DNA of 64,000 bases from Helicobacter cetorum MIT 00-7128 (GTDB lineage: Bacteria; Campylobacterota; Campylobacteria; Campylobacterales; Helicobacteraceae), in the NCBI RefSeq assembly GCF_000259255.1, contig NC_017737.1, positions 1,116,001 to 1,180,000 on the forward strand, given 5' to 3'. A program made the position numbers and the translations under genes. The first letter of the stretch is position 1. Each line of letters starts with the position of its first letter. This document shows, piece by piece, positions 58,040-64,000 of this stretch. The notes under the pieces were generated by a model. That model was not told the origin of the DNA. It was given only the letters and a program-made list of their open reading frames with translations, and did no database searches.

Positions 58040-59059
58040 ATGATTTTCATTGATGCATGTTTTAGAAAAGAAACACCTTATACACCTATTTGGATGATGC
58101 GCCAAGCGGGGCGTTATTTGAGTGAATATCAAGAGACTCGCAAAAAAGCAGGAAATTTCTTAGAATTATGTAAAAATAGTGATTTGGCTACAGAAGTTAC
58201 CTTGCAACCGGTAGAAATTTTAGATGTTGATGCAGCCATTTTATTTAGTGATATTTTAGTTGTGCCTTTAGAAATGGGTTTAGATTTAGAATTTGTTCCT
58301 AAAAAAGGCCCGCATTTTTTACAAACTATCAATGATTTAAAAAGTGTAGAAAGTCTGAAAACTGGGATAGTTAAAAACTTGGATTATGTTTATGCTACGA
58401 TTTCACAAACTCGCAAAAAGTTAGCTAAAGATAAGGCATTAATAGGTTTTTGTGGCTCACCTTGGACTTTAGCCACTTATATGATAGAGGGTGAGGGGAG
58501 CAAAACTTATTCTAAAAGTAAGAAAATACTCTATAGTGAGCCTAAAATTTTGCACGCCTTATTGCAGAAACTTAGTGAAGAATTAATAGAATATTTGAGC
58601 CTTCAAGTTCAAGCAGGAGCTAATGCGCTTATGCTATTTGATTCATGGGCAAACGCATTAGAAAAAGAGAAATTTTTAGAATTTAGTTGGGACTATTTAA
58701 AATACATTGCCAAGGAGCTTAAAAAGCGCCATTCTAATATTCCTATCATTCTTTTTCCTAAAGGGGTTTGTGGGTTTTTAGATGCAATTAGTGGGGAATT
58801 TGATGTGTTTGGAGTGGATTGGAGCACACCCTTAGAGATTGCAAAGAGTGTTTTAGGAGATAAATATGTCTTGCAAGGCAATTTAGAACCTGCACGCCTT
58901 TATGATAAAAATGCCTTAGAAGAGGGGGTAAAAAAGATTTTAAAAATTATGGATAATAAGGGGCATATCTTTAATTTAGGGCATGGAATGTTACCGGATT
59001 TGCCTAGAGAAAATGCCAAATATTTAGTGCAATTAGTGCGTAAGTTATCTAGTAAGTAA
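58040..59059 (+). CDS. hemE: Uroporphyrinogen decarboxylase
   Basis: Heme biosynthesis enzyme converting uroporphyrinogen III to coproporphyrinogen III. N-terminal [19 protein letters not shown] signature, [24 protein letters not shown], and C-terminal [13 protein letters not shown]. 339 residues, HP0604 counterpart. AAGGA RBS. Confidence 0.96.
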   Translation: MIFIDACFRKETPYTPIWMMRQAGRYLSEYQETRKKAGNFLELCKNSDLATEVTLQPVEILDVDAAILFSDILVVPLEMGLDLEFVPKKGPHFLQTINDLKSVESLKTGIVKNLDYVYATISQTRKKLAKDKALIGFCGSPWTLATYMIEGEGSKTYSKSKKILYSEPKILHALLQKLSEELIEYLSLQVQAGANALMLFDSWANALEKEKFLEFSWDYLKYIAKELKKRHSNIPIILFPKGVCGFLDAISGEFDVFGVDWSTPLEIAKSVLGDKYVLQGNLEPARLYDKNALEEGVKKILKIMDNKGHIFNLGHGMLPDLPRENAKYLVQLVRKLSSK

Positions 59060-59070
59060 GGGGCTTATTG

Positions 59071-60567
59071 ATGAAAAGAATAATAAAGTGTGCTAGTTTG
59101 TGGTGCTTATTTGGCGCTTTGTTGTTAGCCCAAGAAGATTCTATAGAAGATGAAATTTCTGTAATGTCGCATTCTAAATCCCCCCAAGAAATCAAGCAAA
59201 TTCTAAAGGAGTATAACCATAAAAATTTGAGCTTAATCAATCCTAAAGATTCTCAAATTAGTGCGCCATTTAATATTTCTAATAACCCTCAAGGATTTTT
59301 ACCTTTAAAGCAAATTGATGCGCCCATTGCCTCTAGTATTACACAAGAAATTGCCAAATATCATGAAAAAAGCCATAAAGTTGCCTTAGGACTTTATGAG
59401 CTTATCAAGGGTGCTGATAGCAATCTAAGCCTGCAAGCTCAAGAAATGAATGTCAAGCAAGCGATGAAAAATCATACGATTTCAAAAGCATTGTTTTTAC
59501 CCACTCTTGATGTGCATTATGATTTTAAAAATGAAAATAGGGATACGCCAGAATTTAAGCGTTTTAACACACAACAACTACAAGCAAAAGTGAAGTTAAA
59601 TGTGTTTAATGGGTTTAGCAATGTGAATAATGTCAGAGAAAAGTCTGCGAGCTATCGCTCTAGTGTTGCTAATTTGGAATACACACGCCAAAGCGTGTAT
59701 TTGCAAGTGGTGCAACAATACTACCAATATTTTAATAACTTGGCTCGTTTAATTGCGTTGCAAAAAAAATTAGAGCAAATTAAAACAGATATAAAAAGGG
59801 TTTCTAAGCTCTATGACCAAGGCTTAAGCACTATTGATGATTTGCAAAGTTTAAAAGCACAAGGTAGTTTGAGTGAATACGATATTTTAGATGTGCAATT
59901 TGTGATTGAGCAAAACCGCTTAACTTTAGAATATTTGACAAACTTAAATATAGAAAATTTAAAAAAGACAACTATTGATGTGCCTAATTTGCAACTTAGA
60001 GAGCGTCAAGATTTAATCTCTTTAAGAGAGCAAATTGTCGCACTCAAATACCAAAACAAACAGCTTAATTACTATCCTACCGTGGATATATACGACTCTT
60101 GGCTTTATTGGATTCAAAAGCCTGCTTATGCGTTGGGGCGTTTGGGAAACTTCTATCCCGGGCAACAAAACACTGCTGGAGTAACGGTAAGCTTGAAAGT
60201 TTTTGATGATATAGGATTGTCTTTGCAAAAGCAATCCATTTTATTAGGTCAATTAGCGAGTGAAAAGAATTTAGCGTATAAGAAGTTGGAGCAAGAAAAA
60301 GATGAACAGCTATATAGAAAATCGCTTGAAATCGCACGAGCTAAAATTGAATCTTCTAAAGCTAGTTTGAAATCGGCAAGTATTTCTTTTGCAAACATTA
60401 AGAGAAAATACGATGCTAATTTAGTGGATTTCACCACTTATTTGAGGGGTTTAAGCACTCGTTTTGATGCGGAAGTAGCTTATAATATGGCATTAAATAA
60501 CTATGAAATGCAAAAAGCAAATTATATTTTTTATAGCGGACATAAAATACAAGATTATGTGCATTAA
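59071..60567 (+). CDS. hefA: Efflux outer membrane channel HefA (TolC family)
   Basis: Outer membrane component of the HefABC multidrug and bile-salt exporter (HP0605). Signal peptide to about LLLAQ; two OEP repeats of long helices including YSKLYDQGLSTIDDL-type periplasmic tunnel elements. 498 residues from the ATG at 59071; an in-frame TTG three bases earlier is a weaker choice, AAGGGG lies 8-10 bases upstream of the ATG. Eleven bases after hemE. Confidence 0.93.
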   Translation: MKRIIKCASLWCLFGALLLAQEDSIEDEISVMSHSKSPQEIKQILKEYNHKNLSLINPKDSQISAPFNISNNPQGFLPLKQIDAPIASSITQEIAKYHEKSHKVALGLYELIKGADSNLSLQAQEMNVKQAMKNHTISKALFLPTLDVHYDFKNENRDTPEFKRFNTQQLQAKVKLNVFNGFSNVNNVREKSASYRSSVANLEYTRQSVYLQVVQQYYQYFNNLARLIALQKKLEQIKTDIKRVSKLYDQGLSTIDDLQSLKAQGSLSEYDILDVQFVIEQNRLTLEYLTNLNIENLKKTTIDVPNLQLRERQDLISLREQIVALKYQNKQLNYYPTVDIYDSWLYWIQKPAYALGRLGNFYPGQQNTAGVTVSLKVFDDIGLSLQKQSILLGQLASEKNLAYKKLEQEKDEQLYRKSLEIARAKIESSKASLKSASISFANIKRKYDANLVDFTTYLRGLSTRFDAEVAYNMALNNYEMQKANYIFYSGHKIQDYVH

Positions 60568-60578
60568 AGGGGAATAAA

Positions 60579-61292
60579 GTGATAAAAAATTTTTTAATGG
60601 GGCTATGCTTGAGCATTTTGAGCATGCAAGCTAGTGATGAAGTTTATGCAATTTTTAATGTGCGGGCTATGCAAGATTCTAAATTAACTTTGGATAGTTC
60701 TGGCATTGTGAATACGATTAGGGTTACTGAGGGGAGCGTGGTTAAAAAAGATGAAGTGTTGCTACTTTTATACAATCAAGATAAGCAAGCCCAAAGCAAT
60801 TCTATTGAACAACAACTATCTTTTGCTAAAAAACAATATGAGCGTTATAATAAAATTGGCACAGCTGTAGATAAAAATACTTTAGAGCGCTATAAATCTG
60901 ATTATAAGCGATTAGAATCAGATTATGCCTTTTCGCTTGCAATGCTTGATAAAACTATCCTAAGAGCACCTTTTGATGGCGTAGTAGCGAGCAAGAGTAT
61001 TCAAGTAGGTGAAGGGGTAAATCCTAATAATACGGTGCTTTTAAGGCTGATTAGCCATCAAAAAAAGCTTGTATTAGAGTTTGATTCTAAATATATTGGT
61101 GCAGTGAAAGTAGGGGATATTTTTATTTACTCTATTGATGGGGATTCTAGTAAGCATGAGGCTAAAATCACTAAAATTTATCCTGCTATTGATGAGGCCA
61201 CAAGAAAAGTAAGCGCAGAAGCTCTCGCACCCAATAATATGGCAGTAGGACTTTTTGGCGATGGATTTATCCAAGTTAAAAACCGCAAATAG
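60579..61292 (+). CDS. hefB: Efflux periplasmic adaptor HefB
   Basis: Membrane-fusion protein between HefA and HefC. Short: 237 residues. N-terminal hydrophobic signal (MGLCLSILSMQAS), lipoyl half-motif VNTIRVTEGSVVKKDEVLLLL, a short hairpin, second half ILRAPFDGVVASKSIQVGEGV. The C-terminal domain is reduced. The start is GTG with AAAGGGGAA upstream. Co-transcribed with hefA and hefC. Confidence 0.92.
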   Translation: MIKNFLMGLCLSILSMQASDEVYAIFNVRAMQDSKLTLDSSGIVNTIRVTEGSVVKKDEVLLLLYNQDKQAQSNSIEQQLSFAKKQYERYNKIGTAVDKNTLERYKSDYKRLESDYAFSLAMLDKTILRAPFDGVVASKSIQVGEGVNPNNTVLLRLISHQKKLVLEFDSKYIGAVKVGDIFIYSIDGDSSKHEAKITKIYPAIDEATRKVSAEALAPNNMAVGLFGDGFIQVKNRK

Positions 61293-61305
61293 AAAGTATT
61301 AGAGT

Positions 61306-64000
61306 ATGTATAAAGTAGCGATTAGTCGTCCTATTACGACATTAATGTTTGCGCTTGCGATTATCTTTTTTGGGACAATGGGGTTTAAGAAATTAAGTGT
61401 TGCTCTTTTTCCTAATATTGATATTCCTATTGTGGTAGTTAATACGATTTATCCGGGAGCTAGTGCTGAAATTATAGAAAGTAAGGTAACTGATAAGATT
61501 GAAGAGGCAGTTATGGGGGTTGATGGGATTAAAAAGGTTACTTCTAATAGCGCTAGGAATGTAAGCTCGGTTGCGATTGAATTTGAGCTAGAAAAACCTA
61601 AAGAAGAGGCTTTAAATGATATTATCAATAAGGTTTCTTCAGTCCATTTTGATGACCCCAATATTCAAAAACCTTCTATAGATAAGTTTGATACCAATTC
61701 TCAAGCTATCATTTCACTATTTGTAAGCAGTGAGAGTATTCCTATTGCGACCATTAATGACCATGCTAAGAATGTGATTAAACCCATGTTGCAAAAGATT
61801 TATGGGGTAGGGGGCGTGCAACTTAATGGTTTTAGGGAACGCCAAATTAGAATCTATGCTGACCCTACCTTAATGAATAAATACAATATCACTTATAGCG
61901 AACTTTACAATGTGCTTAAAACAGAAAATTTAGAAGTAGATGGGGGGCGCATTGTTAATAGCCAAAAAGAACTAGCCATCTTGGTGAATGCTAATAGCTA
62001 TAAAGTCTCTGATGTAGAGAATATTCAAGTGGCTAATCATGTGCGTTTAGCAGATATTGCTAAAGTAGAGATAGGTTTGCAAGAGAATACTACTTTTGCA
62101 AGTTTTCAGCACAAACCGGGTGTTATTTTAGAAATTCAAAAAATTGCTGGAGCCAATGAAATTGAAATAGTAGACCATGTCTATAAAGAGCTTAAACATC
62201 TCCAAGATGCAAGTTTAGGATATGAAATCATACCCTTTATGGATACAACAACTTATATCCGCACCTCCATTGAAGATGTTAAGTTTGATTTGATTTTAGG
62301 GGGGATTTTAGCGGTTTTAGTAGTATTTGTATTCTTGCGTAATGGCACGATTACTTTGGTTTCTGCTATTTCTATTCCTATCTCCATTATGGGAACTTTT
62401 GCCCTTATTCAATGGATGGGCTTTTCTTTAAATATGCTTACTATGGTAGCTTTAACTTTAGCCATTGGTATTATTATTGATGATGCGATTGTTATTATTG
62501 AAAATATCCATAAAAAATTAGAAATGGGCATGGATAAACGCACAGCAAGCTATGAGGGGGTTAAAGAGATTGGTTTTGCGGTTGTTGCAATTTCTGCAAT
62601 GTTACTATCAGTGTTTGTGCCTATAGGGAATATGAAAGGGATTATTGGACGCTTTTTTGAAAGCTTTGGAATCACGGTAGCTCTGGCAATTGCGCTTTCG
62701 TATGTAGTTGTAGTTACAATTATTCCTATGGTAAGCTCTATTGTGGTAAGCCCCAAACAATCTCGCTTTTATCATTGGAGTGAGCCATTTTTCAAGTCTT
62801 TAGAAGTTCGTTATGTGTCTTTATTGCAATGGGTTTTGAGCCATAAACTTATTATTTTTTCATCAGTGGTAGTGATTTTTTTTGGTTCGCTTTTTGTCGC
62901 CTCTAAATTAGGCATGGATTTTATGCTTAAAGAAGATAGGGGCAAGTTTAATGTGTGGCTTAAGGCAAGTCCGGGTGTGAGCATTGATTATATGGTTAAT
63001 AAAACTCAAGCTTTCCAAAAAGCTATTGAAAAAAAGCCTTATGTGGATTTCACTACTTTACAGGTGGGTTATGGAAGTATTAAAAGCCCTTTTAAAGCTA
63101 AGATTTTTGTGCAACTTAAGCCTATTAAAGAGCGCTCATTAGACCAATTTAAAATCATGAGAGAATTGCGCCAAGAATTAGACAGCATGCCAGAGGCTAA
63201 AGATATGCTTAGTATTAATTTTTCAGATATTCCTTTATTAGGCGGTGGGGATAGTTCGCCTTTCCAAGTCTTTGTCTTTGCGCATTCCCAAGAGATTGTA
63301 GATAAGAGTGTAGCTAATTTGAAAAAATTCTTATTAGAAAGCCCTGAATTAAAAGGTAAGGTTGAAAATTATCACACTAGCACGAGCGATTCACAACCCC
63401 AATTACAATTAAAGGTTTTAAGGCAAAACGCTAATAAATATGGCGTAAGCGCTCAAGCAATTGCATCAGTGGTGAGTTCAGCTTTTTCAGGCGAAAATCA
63501 AGCAAGCTATTTTAAAGAAGATGGCAAAGAGTATGACATTGTTATTCGTGTGCCAGATAATAAGCGTATTTCTATAGAAGATGTTAAGCGCTTGCAAGTG
63601 CGTAATAAATATGATAAATTGATGTTTTTAGATGCTTTAGTAGAGGTGAAAGAAACGACAAGTGCCTCCAATATCACTCGCTATAATCGTGAGCGTAGCA
63701 TAACCGTTTTTGCTAGTCCTAATAAAAGCATGGGAATTTCTTTGGGAGAAGTCTTAAAACAAGTTACTAAACATTCTAAAGAATGGTTAGTTGAAGGGGC
63801 TAATTATAGTTTCACAGGGGAAGCCAATAACGCTAAAGAAACAGGTCAAGAATTTATCATTGCTTTAGCAACAGCTTTTGTGCTAATTTATATGATTTTA
63901 GCAGCCTTGTATGAGTCTTTATTAGAACCTTTAATTATTATGATTACCATGCCTTTGAGTTTTTCGGGTGCTTTTTTTGCTCTAGCATTAGCGCACCAAC
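61306..64000 (+). CDS. hefC: RND efflux pump HefC, cut by the window end
   Basis: Inner membrane drug/proton antiporter (HP0607). About 898 codons are present; the family protein is ~1030, so about 130 are missing. TM1 (ITTLMFALAIIFFGTMGF), periplasmic loop, TM2-TM6 with IGIIIDDAIVIIEN holding the double-Asp proton relay of the drug-type class, TM7 at about 500-520, second periplasmic loop, and TM8-TM9 starting at the window end. ATG 13 bases after the hefB stop; RBS weak (AGAGTATG). Confidence 0.93.
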   Translation, partial: MYKVAISRPITTLMFALAIIFFGTMGFKKLSVALFPNIDIPIVVVNTIYPGASAEIIESKVTDKIEEAVMGVDGIKKVTSNSARNVSSVAIEFELEKPKEEALNDIINKVSSVHFDDPNIQKPSIDKFDTNSQAIISLFVSSESIPIATINDHAKNVIKPMLQKIYGVGGVQLNGFRERQIRIYADPTLMNKYNITYSELYNVLKTENLEVDGGRIVNSQKELAILVNANSYKVSDVENIQVANHVRLADIAKVEIGLQENTTFASFQHKPGVILEIQKIAGANEIEIVDHVYKELKHLQDASLGYEIIPFMDTTTYIRTSIEDVKFDLILGGILAVLVVFVFLRNGTITLVSAISIPISIMGTFALIQWMGFSLNMLTMVALTLAIGIIIDDAIVIIENIHKKLEMGMDKRTASYEGVKEIGFAVVAISAMLLSVFVPIGNMKGIIGRFFESFGITVALAIALSYVVVVTIIPMVSSIVVSPKQSRFYHWSEPFFKSLEVRYVSLLQWVLSHKLIIFSSVVVIFFGSLFVASKLGMDFMLKEDRGKFNVWLKASPGVSIDYMVNKTQAFQKAIEKKPYVDFTTLQVGYGSIKSPFKAKIFVQLKPIKERSLDQFKIMRELRQELDSMPEAKDMLSINFSDIPLLGGGDSSPFQVFVFAHSQEIVDKSVANLKKFLLESPELKGKVENYHTSTSDSQPQLQLKVLRQNANKYGVSAQAIASVVSSAFSGENQASYFKEDGKEYDIVIRVPDNKRISIEDVKRLQVRNKYDKLMFLDALVEVKETTSASNITRYNRERSITVFASPNKSMGISLGEVLKQVTKHSKEWLVEGANYSFTGEANNAKETGQEFIIALATAFVLIYMILAALYESLLEPLIIMITMPLSFSGAFFALALAHQ

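Noticed and set aside
1-64000. CRISPR arrays, rRNA genes, intact insertion sequences and AapA-type toxin genes
   Set aside because: Looked for regular repeats, rRNA signatures, transposase motifs and the short AapA peptide in the intergenic regions by eye; none found.

Overview
The window is a gene-dense, AT-rich stretch of a Helicobacter chromosome. Nearly every protein is a close relative of a Helicobacter pylori gene: rplI-hslVU-era-csd6, murI-rho-rpmE, glyS-cznCBA, surE-ispA-folE-htpX-truD-recR, nrdA, glmU, fliP, secA, lolA, flaA, magIII, hemE and hefABC. The differences from H. pylori are large enough (different FlaA residues, different gene order, a lineage-specific outer membrane protein) that I infer a related gastric species of the H. 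cetorum / H. acinonychis kind. HP locus numbers below are recalled from strain 26695, not looked up.

Layout. 1-4319: rplI, hslV, hslU, era, csd6. 4320-4790: a gene-free gap before murI, the place where H. pylori carries the cag pathogenicity island; here it is empty. 4791-12069: murI and rho (minus), then rpmE, rsmI, rlmB, a RodZ-like membrane protein, a periplasmic protein and an orphan HsdR-N-type nuclease. 12318-15177: gatC, gpmI and a lytic-transglycosylase-like protein (minus). 15299-23105: glyS and the metal efflux operon cznCBA with a DUF3240 gene. 23369-24709: a Hop-like outer membrane protein with a G10 tract at its start. 24964-31891: a minus-strand run of queE, queD, a lipoprotein, surE, ispA, folE, htpX, truD and recR. 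31966-37526: dapB, then a type III restriction-modification system whose methyltransferase is switched off by a G11 tract. 38046-39845: typA. 40027-42215: decayed mobile-element cargo with a tandemly repeated nuclease-like domain, beside tRNA-Asn. 42801-47717: wbpB-like dehydrogenase, nrdA, glmU (minus). 47816-54663: fliP, an RRM protein, a LolE-like permease, secA, lolA, tmRNA and a periplasmic protein. 55024-64000: flaA behind a sigma-28-like promoter, magIII, an OMP, hemE and hefABC (hefC cut off by the window end).

How it works together. Most of the window is housekeeping. The accessory biology is concentrated in a few places: two RND efflux systems (metal export by Czn, drug and bile export by Hef), two homopolymeric G tracts that can switch a surface protein and a DNA methyltransferase, a lone restriction-type nuclease, and a degraded element beside a tRNA. 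Many starts are GTG or TTG and were chosen by ribosome binding site and by agreement with the family N-terminus. No rRNA, CRISPR array or intact insertion sequence was seen.
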